A DNA stretch of 64,000 nucleotides, from assembly GCF_005250615.1 (NCBI RefSeq), contig NZ_SULM01000008.1, forward strand, positions 248,001 to 312,000, written 5' to 3'. Shown here piece after piece: positions 35,425 to 44,284 of the stretch. Positions within the stretch are counted from its first letter, which is position 1, and each line of letters starts with the position of its first letter. The DNA is from Pseudomonas rhizoryzae. Its GTDB lineage: Bacteria; Pseudomonadota; Gammaproteobacteria; Pseudomonadales; Pseudomonadaceae. The notes beneath the pieces were generated by a model. It saw nothing but the letters and a program-made list of their open reading frames with translations. It did no database searches and was not told where the DNA came from. Made by a program: the position numbers and the translations under genes.

Positions 35425-36120
35425 ATGACCGCCACTGCCCCTAGTCCACCGGAATCGCTCCCGGCGCCCGCGACGCCTCGCCATGGCGCGGTCGGCCTGG
35501 CCCTGGTCGCCGGGCTGTCGCTGCTGGCGGGCATGACCGATGCCATTGGTTTTCTCGCCACTGGCGATTTCGCCTCCTTCATGAGCGGCAATACCACCCG
35601 CCTGGCCACCGACGTGGCCGCCGGTCGGTGGGGCACCGCAGCGCACCTGGCCGCGGCCATCGGCGTCTTCGTGCTGGGCAATGCCGGTGGCGTACTGCTG
35701 CAACGGCTGACCCACCAGCGCGCCTGCGTACTGCTCGGGCTGCTGGCCCTGCTGCTGGCCGTGGCTGCCAGCCTGGCGGACGCCGGCGCCGCGCTACTGG
35801 TCGGGGTATTCGCCATGGGCATGGTCAACGTGGTGGTGGAACAGGTCTATGGCCTGCCGATCGGTCTCACCTATGTCACCGGTGCCCTGTCGCGTTTCGG
35901 GCGTGGCCTGGGCCGCTGGTTGCTAGGCGAGCGCCGCCGCGGCTGGGGGATACAACTGGTGCCCTGGCTGGGGATGCTGCTCGGTGGGGTTCTCGGCGCC
36001 CTGCTGGAGGCACGCCTGGGGCTGGCGGCCTGGTACGCCAGCGCCGGCTGCGCGGCCATCCTCGCGGTGATCTTCCGGCTGATACCGCGTTCCTGGCAGT
36101 TGGGGTATCTGGCCTCATGA
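35425..36120 (+). CDS. DUF1275 (YoaK-family) membrane protein
   Basis: A 231-residue protein with about six hydrophobic segments. LLAGMTDAIGFLATGDFASFMSGNTTRLATDVA is the DUF1275/YoaK signature, a family of unknown function. Its stop overlaps the start of the following histidine kinase (ATGA), implying translational coupling and a possible functional link to that sensor. Confidence 0.88.
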   Translation: MTATAPSPPESLPAPATPRHGAVGLALVAGLSLLAGMTDAIGFLATGDFASFMSGNTTRLATDVAAGRWGTAAHLAAAIGVFVLGNAGGVLLQRLTHQRACVLLGLLALLLAVAASLADAGAALLVGVFAMGMVNVVVEQVYGLPIGLTYVTGALSRFGRGLGRWLLGERRRGWGIQLVPWLGMLLGGVLGALLEARLGLAAWYASAGCAAILAVIFRLIPRSWQLGYLAS

Positions 36121-37748
36121 GCGCGTCGGTATCCGCCCTCGGCGTCGTCGCCCGCGATCCTGAACTGGGCCAGGCCAAGATCCGCCTGGCCTTCGTCCTG
36201 CCGGTCTCGGTCTATGTCATCGGCGCCTGGGCCTGGGGGCTGTTCGATACGGGCGTTCTCTTGGCCAACCTGGCGTGCTACGCGCTGTTCGCGCTGCTGG
36301 CCCTGGGGCTGTTCTTCGCGGTGCGCCGGCGACCGGGGGTGAAACCCTGGCGCCGCCTGCTGGCCATGAGTCTGGACTTCAGCGCCATCACCTTTTCCTC
36401 CATCGCCAGCGGCGAGGCCCTGCTGCCGCTGTTCGGCGTGCTGCTCTGGGTCACGGTCGGCAATGGCCTGCGCTACGGTCGTGGCTATCTGCTCTTGGCC
36501 ACCCTGCTGTCGCTGACCGCCATGGGTGCCACCATCGCGGGGATGCCCTTCCTGCAGCGCTATCCCACGGTGACGCTGATGATGCTGGTGACCGCGCTGC
36601 TGGTGCCTGGCTATGTGTATTTCCTGCTGACGCGTATCCAGCAGTCGCTGGGCGAAGCCGAGGCCGCCAATCAGGCCAAGGCGCGCTTCCTGGCGCAGGC
36701 CAGCCATGACCTGCGCCAGCCGATCCATTCCATCGGCCTGTTCACCGCCTGCCTGCGCGATGGCCAACTGAGCGCGGACCAGGGCCGGCTGGTCGACAAC
36801 ATCGATCGCTCTCTGCTCGGCGTCGAGCAACTGTTCCGTTCGCTGCTGAACATCTACACCCTCGACCAGAAGCAGGTCAGCCCCCGGCGCACCCTGATCG
36901 ACCTGGATACGCTGCTGGACGACCTGCTCCGGCAGAATGCCGAGGCCGCGCGCTGGGCCGGCGTGGAGATCCGCTGGCGGCGCTGCGGTCTGCAGGTCTA
37001 CAGCGATCCGGCGCTGCTGCTCACGTCGCTGCAGAATCTGCTGTCCAACGCCCTCAAGTACGCGCCTGGCCGTCCCCTACTGATCGCGGCGCGCCGCCGC
37101 GCCGGGCGCCTGGCGCTGACGGTGTACGACCAGGGCCCCGGTATCCCCGCCGAGCACCTGCCGCACCTGTGCGAGGAATTCTATCGGGTGCGGGAGACCC
37201 GGGACCGCGATATCGAAGGGGTCGGTCTGGGACTGTCCATCGTGCAGCGCATCGCCACCTTGCTCGACCTCGAACTCATCCTCCGCTCGCGCCCCGGTCA
37301 CGGTACCGCGGTCACCCTGCAGGGCCTGCCAGTGAGCGTTGCTCCGCCGGCGCAGCCAGCGCCGCCACCGTCGGGACCACCAGCCCTGCTCGCCGGCTGG
37401 CGCGTGCTGCTCATCGAAGATGATGGCAACGTCCTGCTCGCCACCGCGACGCTGCTGCGCAGCTGGGGGTGTAGCGTCACCACCGCGACCCACATCCCCG
37501 GCAACGCGGTTGACTGCGATCTGGTGATCACCGATTTCGACCTCGACCGCAGTGCCTCCGGGGCCGACTGCCTGGCCTATCTCAACCGGCTGCAGGGACG
37601 GCGCATCCCGGCGATCGTCGTCACCGGGCACGACATCCCCCAGGTGCAGCAAGCGCTAGGCGATCCCGAGATCCCGGTGCTGGCCAAGCCGGTCCGACCG
37701 GCAGAATTGCGCGCCCTGCTGCTGGCGTTTCGCGTGGCGGCTAGCTGA
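36117..37748 (+). CDS. RpfC/PA1396-like hybrid histidine kinase 1
   Basis: A 543-residue hybrid kinase. Residues ~20-170 form a multi-pass sensor whose motifs ([30 protein letters not shown]) closely resemble the input domain of Xanthomonas RpfC, the DSF fatty-acid sensor, and P. aeruginosa PA1396. The H-box has His197 (ASHDLRQP), then the N-box (Asn311), G1 DQGPGIP and G2 GVGLGLS. A C-terminal receiver (429-538) has Asp473 and Lys524. Translation starts at 36117, inside the stop of the DUF1275 gene. Its last 8 bp overlap the convergent response regulator. DSF-type sensing is inference; no rpfF is present here. Confidence 0.9.
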   Translation: MSASVSALGVVARDPELGQAKIRLAFVLPVSVYVIGAWAWGLFDTGVLLANLACYALFALLALGLFFAVRRRPGVKPWRRLLAMSLDFSAITFSSIASGEALLPLFGVLLWVTVGNGLRYGRGYLLLATLLSLTAMGATIAGMPFLQRYPTVTLMMLVTALLVPGYVYFLLTRIQQSLGEAEAANQAKARFLAQASHDLRQPIHSIGLFTACLRDGQLSADQGRLVDNIDRSLLGVEQLFRSLLNIYTLDQKQVSPRRTLIDLDTLLDDLLRQNAEAARWAGVEIRWRRCGLQVYSDPALLLTSLQNLLSNALKYAPGRPLLIAARRRAGRLALTVYDQGPGIPAEHLPHLCEEFYRVRETRDRDIEGVGLGLSIVQRIATLLDLELILRSRPGHGTAVTLQGLPVSVAPPAQPAPPPSGPPALLAGWRVLLIEDDGNVLLATATLLRSWGCSVTTATHIPGNAVDCDLVITDFDLDRSASGADCLAYLNRLQGRRIPAIVVTGHDIPQVQQALGDPEIPVLAKPVRPAELRALLLAFRVAAS

Positions 37749-38382
37749 ACGGGCGTCGCGCGCCGAGGCCGGCCTGGACACCGAAAGCCTGAGCGGCAGC
37801 GCGGCTACCGATGCCCAGGGTGCGCAGCAGCGCGGCGATGTGAATGCGCACGGTAAAGGGCGAGATGGCCAGGAGCCGGGCGATCTCCTTGTTGCCCAGG
37901 CCCTGGGTGATCAGGCTCAGCACCTCCAGCTGGCGCGGCGTCAGCGCCTGCAAGCGGTGATCGGGCGTCGCGCTGCTCGTCGTCAGCGTCGTCGTCGCAT
38001 AGCGCACCACCGGCTGGCCGGCCAGGATGTCGGCAATGGCCTCGGCCATGGTCGCCGGCGGCAGCGCCTTGCCGATGAAGCCGTCCACCCCGGCCGCCAT
38101 GAGGTGTTCGATGACCATGGGGTCCTCGAGCATCGATACCACGATGAGGGTGCTGCGCCGGAATTCCTGGCGCAGGGCGCGTAGCGAGAAGCTGAGGTCT
38201 TGCCCCGGATACAGCAGATCCAGCAGCAGCGCCGTGGGCGGCTCGCCCTGGCGTGCCAGCTCCAGCACCTGCTGTAGACTGTCGGCCTGTTCCACCCGCG
38301 CGCCCGGCTGCACCTGGCCCAGGATACGGACCAGGCCTTCGCGGAAGAGTGGGTGATCGTCGGCGACGATGAAGCGTTCCAT
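37741..38382 (-). CDS. NarL/LuxR-type response regulator 1
   Basis: A 213-residue regulator: receiver (1-120, acidic pocket ADDH, phosphoacceptor Asp55 in LLLDLLYPG) and LuxR-type HTH (about 145-205, [43 protein letters not shown]). It is convergent with kinase 1 and overlaps its 3' end by 8 bp. It is the presumed output partner, as PA1397 is for PA1396 in P. aeruginosa. Confidence 0.92.
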   Translation of the reverse strand: MERFIVADDHPLFREGLVRILGQVQPGARVEQADSLQQVLELARQGEPPTALLLDLLYPGQDLSFSLRALRQEFRRSTLIVVSMLEDPMVIEHLMAAGVDGFIGKALPPATMAEAIADILAGQPVVRYATTTLTTSSATPDHRLQALTPRQLEVLSLITQGLGNKEIARLLAISPFTVRIHIAALLRTLGIGSRAAAQAFGVQAGLGARRPFS

Positions 38383-38461
38383 CGATAACTATCCTGGGAC
38401 TGCGGCATCCGGTCGCAGCACCGGTTGGCGGTCCAAAACTTTCAGTCTAGCGTAGCCCGTC

Positions 38462-38476
38462 CTAATGGGCCATTAG
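38462..38476. promoter_or_regulatory. short perfect dyad upstream of response regulator 1
   Basis: CTAATGG-G-CCATTAG, a perfect 7-bp inverted repeat, lies 80 bp upstream of the regulator start. It could be an operator for the regulator itself. There is no second copy near the other kinase unit, so this is a weak call. Confidence 0.3.
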
Positions 38477-38601
38477 TAATACTGTTATGGGGCGTTTTAG
38501 CGCGCCGCCGCCTTGGAACGGCGCCTGAGTGGCCGCCGCCCTGTTCTTGGATGGCGAGTGGCAGCAGGTATCCACCATCCTCCGCCGCCTGAGCATCAGA
38601 G

Positions 38602-39102
38602 TCATGAACGGGCGGTAATCTTCGCCTTGCCGATGGTCAGCCAGCATTTTTGATCTTCGTTCAATAACGCCGGATCGCTGTCCAGCACGCCCGTGACGGT
38701 GATGCGATCACCCTTCTTGAGCTTGTTGATGGCGGTCTTGTTGACCAGCAAATCGTCGCGGGTGAGGGCCTGGGCGGTGCACTTGGGATTGTTGGGGTCG
38801 CTGAAGATCACGGCCAGCTTGTTTTGCCCGACGATCACCCCCGTGGCACTCACCCGCGTCACGATCCCGGGGATCTCCAGGGTCCTGAGGCTCCATTTGT
38901 CCTTGGCCGCCACCTCGTTCTGCTGCCAGTCCCGCCAGATGTCCGTCAGCGTGGCGGGCTGGGCCGCGGCGAGCGGTCGCAGGTCGCCGCTCAGGAGGTC
39001 GCCGGTGGTGCCGAGGGCGTTATTGGTGGCGGACATGGCACTATCGAGGCTTTCACAGCCCGACAGCAGGGCGATGAATGCCAGTGGCAGGTATCTCTTC
39101 AT
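38602..39102 (-). CDS. lipoprotein with tRNA_anti-like (OB-fold) domain
   Basis: A 166-residue lipoprotein: lipobox LSGC (Cys16). The second half (EIPGIVTRVSATGVIVGQNKLAVIFSDPNNPKCTAQAL...INKLKKGDRITVTGVLDSD) reads as the OB-fold of the tRNA_anti-like lipoprotein family, whose role is unknown. It starts at 39102 (MKRYLPLAF). It is the last of three leftward genes encoding exported small proteins between the two kinase units. Confidence 0.72.
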   Translation of the reverse strand: MKRYLPLAFIALLSGCESLDSAMSATNNALGTTGDLLSGDLRPLAAAQPATLTDIWRDWQQNEVAAKDKWSLRTLEIPGIVTRVSATGVIVGQNKLAVIFSDPNNPKCTAQALTRDDLLVNKTAINKLKKGDRITVTGVLDSDPALLNEDQKCWLTIGKAKITARS

Positions 39103-39145
39103 TGTGGATTCCTTTTCGAGTCGGGTTACGCCTGGGTGGAGAGGC

Positions 39146-39559
39146 TCAGGGCGTCCACCAGGCCCCACCCGTTTGCCCGCAGCCCTTGCGGGTCGTCTCC
39201 AGCAGGTCGGCATCGCGGCGGTAGTAGTAGTAATCCACCGGCTGCCCCATGAAGTGCTTGCAGACCGCCTGGGGATTGGCCGGACAGGTCTCGCTGTAGG
39301 TGATCTTGGCCGGTCCGCCGCCGCCCACCGCCGCCAGCTGGGCGAGGGCCGTGCAACTTTCCTTGAGCCGGGCAGCGGAGAGTTCGGCGCTCTTCACCAC
39401 CAGGCAGTCCTTGGTATCCACCAGGGTACCCAGGGCGTTGACCTTGCCTTCGAGGGTGCAGGCGCGGTCTTCGGCATGGACGGCGAGAGACGTCAGGGCG
39501 GCCAGACTACTCGCCAGTAACCAGGCAAGGGATCTGTTCAGTCGGGCGATAACAGGCAT
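39146..39559 (-). CDS. hypothetical secreted protein, 137 aa
   Basis: A small exported protein with a signal peptide (to about AVHA, residue 29) and six Cys in the mature part (CTLEGK, DCLVV, SCTAL, TCPAN, VCKHFMG, GCGQTG), suggesting disulphides. The mature part contains YYYYRRDADLLETTRKGC. No family is recognised. It lies between the OB-fold lipoprotein and the BamE-like lipoprotein, on the same strand as both. Confidence 0.65.
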   Translation of the reverse strand: MPVIARLNRSLAWLLASSLAALTSLAVHAEDRACTLEGKVNALGTLVDTKDCLVVKSAELSAARLKESCTALAQLAAVGGGGPAKITYSETCPANPQAVCKHFMGQPVDYYYYRRDADLLETTRKGCGQTGGAWWTP

Positions 39560-39586
39560 AGGTTGATTTCTTCTGTCGCGTGAACA

Positions 39587-40081
39587 TCAAAAAATGCTGT
39601 AGTAGTCGACGACGTCATCTTTGAAATAGATGGTCAAGACCGTCCCCGACTTGCTATTGGTGGACTTGCGGGTTCCCGCCACGCTGTTGGCGTCATCCAG
39701 CATGCGTTGGCCTTTATCGACCTGGGCTTCAGTGTCATACATCTTGAGGCTGGTTTCGGTAGACACATACTTGTGCGCGAGCTTCATGTATTTGTCCAAG
39801 CCTTCATCGTTCTTGTTGTACGTCCAAATCGTTCTGTTGTTATTGCTGCTGGCTTCCAGGCGCTCGTCATAAGGCGCGCCAAATAACTGCTCCACCTGGG
39901 CTTTGGTTGTTTTGCCAGATATGAGCGTTTGTTTGAGGTAGGCGGTATCGTACTTTTTAGCACCCGGATTCAGTGAATCCATGAGGCCATTAACGCCGCC
40001 GCCTTGCTGGCAGCCAGTCAACAAGGCCAGTAGGAGCAAGGGCAGGATAAGCAACAGGTTATTCCGCGAAGAGTAGGGCAT
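39587..40081 (-). CDS. BamE/SmpA-like lipoprotein
   Basis: A 164-residue lipoprotein: signal peptide and lipobox LTGC (Cys24), followed by a stretch with the SmpA/OmlA (BamE-like) pattern: YLKQTLISGKTTKAQVEQLFGAPYDERLEASSNNNRTIWTYNK. It ends in SGTVLTIYFKDDVVDYYSIF. This domain binds outer-membrane assembly partners in BamE, but many paralogues have other roles. Base composition is lower in GC than most neighbours, which hints at a foreign origin. Confidence 0.7.
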   Translation of the reverse strand: MPYSSRNNLLLILPLLLLALLTGCQQGGGVNGLMDSLNPGAKKYDTAYLKQTLISGKTTKAQVEQLFGAPYDERLEASSNNNRTIWTYNKNDEGLDKYMKLAHKYVSTETSLKMYDTEAQVDKGQRMLDDANSVAGTRKSTNSKSGTVLTIYFKDDVVDYYSIF

Positions 40082-40354
40082 GGACGAGTCCTTGTAGGTT
40101 GATCCTGAGTTTCTCGCCATGGCGCGAGTCAGGCCGGCATGCTTCCCGAGCCTCGGCGAGGCTCTGTACCAGGCCGCTACCCCGCGACGCGCATGACGCA
40201 AGATTGCGAGCGCAATGTTTCCAGCGGCGACCAGGCCTAGTCCGGCGCTGGCAACGCTGAACTCATTCGAAAGACTGGAGAAGTCTAGGAAGAAAGGATT
40301 TTCGCCGGAATAGTACAGATGTACTGGGTCTTTCGGATTGCACTAATTGTTAGC

Positions 40355-40500
40355 TTCTGTACGAAAAATACCTGCGCTCGGTGATGCTTCGTTGAAAAAG
40401 GCTTCGGAATGCTCATTTACCGCGCGTAAACTCCGCTTCCTCAGCCTTTTTCGCCTCGCCTGACCTTCGCTCGGCGATTTTTCGTACAGAACCTAGTGTG
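40355..40500. repeat. palindromic dispersed element, copy C
   Basis: A 146-bp imperfect palindrome with perfect 15-bp ends (TTCTGTACGAAAAAT and ATTTTTCGTACAGAA). The core carries GGAATGCTCATTTACC, a CGTAAAC block and CCGCTTCCTCA, as in copies A and B. It sits in a divergent intergenic region. Confidence 0.8.
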
Positions 40501-40565
40501 GCCTTGGTGTTGTGCCCGTACACCTAGGCAAAAGTTGCGCGTCCTGAATAACTGTCGACTGACCC

Positions 40566-40596
40566 TTGAGTCGAAATCTGGCCAGGTAGCTATAAT
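40566..40596 (+). promoter_or_regulatory. possible sigma-70 promoter for kinase 2/3
   Basis: TTGAGT and TATAAT separated by 19 bp, 255 bp upstream of the kinase 2 start. The spacing is longer than ideal, so this is tentative. Confidence 0.3.
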
Positions 40597-40850
40597 TCTA
40601 TTTTTGCGATAAGTATGGCTGCGAATTCAGGCTCGTGCCCTATAAGCTAATTGTTGGAGAGTGTGAGCGATATTCTACGTGTTTAGTCGAACTAACTTGG
40701 GCTAATCGTATTTTTCAATAAGTCCGCGCGGTGCGCCTGAAGTCGCCAGGGTTAACCGTTCGTTATGTCTTCAGTCAATAAGGCTGTTCAGCATCTGGCG
40801 ACCCCTGAACACAGGTCCGCTGGTCACCGGCGCTATTGGGAGTGGTATCA

Positions 40851-42524
40851 ATGCTGAATTCGCGCTTCGCCCTGAGCCTGCGTAACGATTTGCCAGCCAT
40901 GCAGTGGGCCGATGCCGAACGCGGCCAGGCGCGCATCCGCCTGGTCATCGCTGCCCTGGCGACACTGTATGTCGTCTTGCTGTACTGGGGTGGCCTCGTA
41001 GACTTCGAGGTGCTCCTGACCATTCTGGTCGCCCACACCTGCTTCCTGCTCATCGCGACCGGGCTGCTGATCCATATCGGTCGTCATCCGGGCATCGTCT
41101 TCTGGCGACGCCTGCTGGGCATGTGCCTCGACTACGGCACCATCACCTTTTCCACGTTGATGATCGGTGAGAACTTCCTGCTGCTGCATGGCGTGGTGGT
41201 CTGGATCACCGTGGGCAATGGCCTCAGATTCGGCCGCAGCTATCTGCTGCTGGCTACCGGCTTCGCCTTGCTCTGCCTGGGTATCCTGGTAGCCGGCCTG
41301 CCCTTCCTGCGGCAGTATCCGGCGGTGACCCTGGCGCTGCTGATCACCACCCTGATCGTCCCAGGCTACATCTACTATTTGCTCGAGCGGCTGCAACGGG
41401 CCATGCGCGAGACCGAGGCCGCGCAACGGGCGAAGGCCCGCTTCCTGGCCCAGGCCAGCCACGACCTACGCCAACCGATCCATGCCCTCGGCCTGTTCAC
41501 CACCTGCCTGCGCAACGCCAACCTGGGCGCGGCGGAGCGGCAACTGGTCGACAACGTCGACCGTTCCCTGGAAAGCCTGGAGGGCCTGTTTCGCTCATTG
41601 CTGGACATCTACACCCTGGACCAGCAGCAGATGCGGCCCCAGGTCCGGCCGCTGGACCTGGATGAGCTGCTGGCCGACGTGGTGCAGCAAAACGCTGCCG
41701 CGGCCAGTCGGGCGGGGGTGGAGATCCGCCTGCGACCTAGCCGGCTGCAGGTGAACAGCGATCCGGCACTGCTGACCACCGTGGCACAGAACCTGCTCTC
41801 CAACGCCTTCAAGTACGCTGCCGGCAAGCCCGTGTTGTTGGGCGTGCGGCGGATCGGCGCGCTACGCAGCCTGGTGCTCTACGACCAGGGCCGCGGCATC
41901 GCGCCCGAACACCTGCCCCACCTGGGGGAGGAGTTCTACCGGGTACGCGCGGAGCGCGACCGCGACATCGAAGGCGTCGGTCTGGGGCTGAACATCGTCC
42001 AGCGGATCGCCACCCTGCTTGGGCTGCGGCTGATCATTCGTTCGCGTCTCGGGCAGGGCACCCTGGTTGCCCTGGAAGGGCTGGTGCCGGTGGCGGGCGA
42101 GGTCGCGCCGCGGCAGGTGCCCGCCGTGCCGGCCTCAGCACAGCCGCTGTCCGGTCTGCGCATCCTGCTGATCGAGGACGAGGTCAGCGTGCTGCTGGCC
42201 ACGGCGACGCTGCTGCGTCACTGGGGCTGCGAGGTGCAGACCGCCACGGGCATCCCGGAAGGCTTCACCCCCTGTGACCTGGTGATCACCGACTTCGACC
42301 TGGACCGGACCGCCTCGGGTGCCGACTGCCTGGCCTGCCTGCGGGATCTGCAGGGCCAGCACGTGCCGGCCATCGTCATCTCCGGGCACGACGTGGCCCA
42401 GGTGCAACGGGCGATCAACGATCCGCGGGTACCCATCCTGTCCAAGCCGGTCCGGCCCCACGAATTGCGAGCCTTGCTGCGCACCTTCAAGCTGGAATCA
42501 GCGGTCAACCCGGTGGAGGCCTGA
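40851..42524 (+). CDS. RpfC/PA1396-like hybrid histidine kinase 2
   Basis: A 557-residue hybrid kinase of the same design as kinase 1: a multi-pass RpfC-like sensor (~30-180; [32 protein letters not shown]), His204 in [15 protein letters not shown], an ATPase domain (N-box [12 protein letters not shown]2 GVGLGLN) and a C-terminal receiver with ITDFDLDR as the phosphoacceptor segment. It is followed 86 bp later by kinase 3, of identical length, whose catalytic half is nearly the same. The start at 40851 (MLNSRFALS) is preferred over 40836. Confidence 0.9.
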   Translation: MLNSRFALSLRNDLPAMQWADAERGQARIRLVIAALATLYVVLLYWGGLVDFEVLLTILVAHTCFLLIATGLLIHIGRHPGIVFWRRLLGMCLDYGTITFSTLMIGENFLLLHGVVVWITVGNGLRFGRSYLLLATGFALLCLGILVAGLPFLRQYPAVTLALLITTLIVPGYIYYLLERLQRAMRETEAAQRAKARFLAQASHDLRQPIHALGLFTTCLRNANLGAAERQLVDNVDRSLESLEGLFRSLLDIYTLDQQQMRPQVRPLDLDELLADVVQQNAAAASRAGVEIRLRPSRLQVNSDPALLTTVAQNLLSNAFKYAAGKPVLLGVRRIGALRSLVLYDQGRGIAPEHLPHLGEEFYRVRAERDRDIEGVGLGLNIVQRIATLLGLRLIIRSRLGQGTLVALEGLVPVAGEVAPRQVPAVPASAQPLSGLRILLIEDEVSVLLATATLLRHWGCEVQTATGIPEGFTPCDLVITDFDLDRTASGADCLACLRDLQGQHVPAIVISGHDVAQVQRAINDPRVPILSKPVRPHELRALLRTFKLESAVNPVEA

Positions 42525-42610
42525 GCCGTGTCTTATCCGCGCGTGAGAAGGGCGGCGCCAGGCGTGTGCTGTCCTCCGGATGTGCGGAGCCGGGCAGAGG
42601 AGTGCCGGCA

Positions 42611-44284
42611 ATGCTGAGATCGCGTTTGCTCGCGGACATTCGCAACGACCTTCCGGCCCTGCATTGGCGCGACGCGGAATTGGGGCAAGCGAACATCCGC
42701 CTGGTGGTGGCCAGCCTGGCGATCCTGTACATCATCGTCCTGTACTACTGCGGCGGCTTGGACCGGAGCAGCCTCCAGCGGATCCTGATCTGCTACGTCG
42801 GCGTCATGTTCGCCGCCATCCTGCTCTGGCGGGACATCAAGCAGCGACCGGGTGTCCGGCACTGGCGCCGCTTGCTGGCCATGAGCTTCGATTACGGCTC
42901 CCTGACCTACTCGATGTTTCTGGCCGGCGAACAGCTGTTGGCGCTGCATGGCGTGATCCTGTGGATCACCGTCGGCAACGGCCTGAGATTCGGGCGTGGC
43001 TATCTGCTGTTGGCGACCGCCCTGGCCCTGGCCAGCCTGGCGCTGGTCGTGCCCTTCACACCCTTTCTCTTGCAGCATCCGGCCATCCCGTTGGCGTTGC
43101 TGATCACCACCCTGATCGTGCCCGGCTATATCTACTACCTGCTTGACCGGCTGCAGCGAGCACTGCGCGAGACCGAGGCCGCGCAACGTGGCAAGTCGCG
43201 CTTCCTGGCCCAGGCCAGCCATGACCTGCGCCAGCCGATCCATGCCCTGGGCCTGTTCACCACCTGCCTGCGCAACGCCAACCTGGGTGCGGCCGAGCGG
43301 CAGCTGGTCGACAACGTCGACCGTTCCCTGGAGAGCCTGGAGGGTCTGTTTCGCTCCCTGCTGGACATCTACACCCTGGATCAGGAGCGGATGAAGCCCC
43401 AGGTCCGGCCGCTGGATCTGGACGACTTGCTCACCGACGTGGTGCAGCAAAACGCCGCCGCGGCCAGCCGCGCGGGGGTGGAGATCCGCCTGCGACCCAG
43501 CCGGCTGCAGGTGAACAGCGATCCGGCACTGCTGACCACCGTGGTGCAGAACCTGCTCTCCAACGCCTTCAAGTACGCCGCGGGGCGTCCGGTGCTGCTG
43601 GGCGTGCGGCGGATTGGCGCGCTACGCAGCCTGGTGCTCTACGACCAGGGTCGCGGTATCGCCGCCGAGCATCTGCCGCACCTGGGGGAGGAGTTCTACC
43701 GGATACAGGCCGAACGTGACCGCGACATCGAAGGCGTCGGCCTGGGGCTGAACATCGTCCAGCGCATTGCCACCCTGCTCGGGCTGCGGCTGAGCATTCG
43801 CTCACGACTTGGACAGGGCACGCGGGTCGCGCTGGAAGGTCTGGTGCCGGTGACAGGCGAAGCGCCACCGCGTCCGGTACCGGCGCTGCCCGTCGCCACG
43901 CAGCCGTTGTCCGGCCTGCGCATCCTGCTGATCGAGGACGAGGTCAGCGTGCTGCTGGCCACGGCGACGTTGCTGCGCCACTGGGGCTGCGAGGTGCAGA
44001 CCGCCACCGGCATCCCGCAAGGCTTCACTCCCTGCGACCTGGTGATCACCGACTTCGACCTGGATCGGACCGCCTCGGGTGCCGACTGCCTGGCCTATCT
44101 GCGTGATCTGCAGGGCCAGCACGTACCGGCCATCGTCATCTCCGGGCACGACGTGGCCCAGGTGCGGCGTGCCATCGACGATCCACGGGTACCCATCCTG
44201 TCCAAGCCGGTCCGGCCCCACGAATTGCGGGCCTTGCTGAGGACCTTCAGGCTGGAGTCGACGCCTCCCGCAACGCCGGCCTGA
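42611..44284 (+). CDS. RpfC/PA1396-like hybrid histidine kinase 3
   Basis: A 557-residue tandem paralogue of kinase 2. The N-terminal sensor (~30-180) has diverged, with many substitutions, while the kinase and receiver (from about 190 on) are near-identical to kinase 2, including [19 protein letters not shown] and the receiver core. The 3' end overlaps the convergent response regulator by 38 bp. The ATG at 42611 matches the start position of kinase 2; the frame is open from 42566. Confidence 0.9.
   Translation: MLRSRLLADIRNDLPALHWRDAELGQANIRLVVASLAILYIIVLYYCGGLDRSSLQRILICYVGVMFAAILLWRDIKQRPGVRHWRRLLAMSFDYGSLTYSMFLAGEQLLALHGVILWITVGNGLRFGRGYLLLATALALASLALVVPFTPFLLQHPAIPLALLITTLIVPGYIYYLLDRLQRALRETEAAQRGKSRFLAQASHDLRQPIHALGLFTTCLRNANLGAAERQLVDNVDRSLESLEGLFRSLLDIYTLDQERMKPQVRPLDLDDLLTDVVQQNAAAASRAGVEIRLRPSRLQVNSDPALLTTVVQNLLSNAFKYAAGRPVLLGVRRIGALRSLVLYDQGRGIAAEHLPHLGEEFYRIQAERDRDIEGVGLGLNIVQRIATLLGLRLSIRSRLGQGTRVALEGLVPVTGEAPPRPVPALPVATQPLSGLRILLIEDEVSVLLATATLLRHWGCEVQTATGIPQGFTPCDLVITDFDLDRTASGADCLAYLRDLQGQHVPAIVISGHDVAQVRRAIDDPRVPILSKPVRPHELRALLRTFRLESTPPATPA

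Larger units (their letters stand above)
40082..40850. other. long AT-richer intergenic region
   Basis: A 769-bp gap between divergent BamE-like and kinase 2 genes. It holds palindromic element C (40355-40500) and, beyond it, about 350 bp that is clearly richer in A+T than the rest of the window. A possible promoter (40566-40596) lies there. Only very short ORFs are present, none convincing. Confidence 0.5.
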
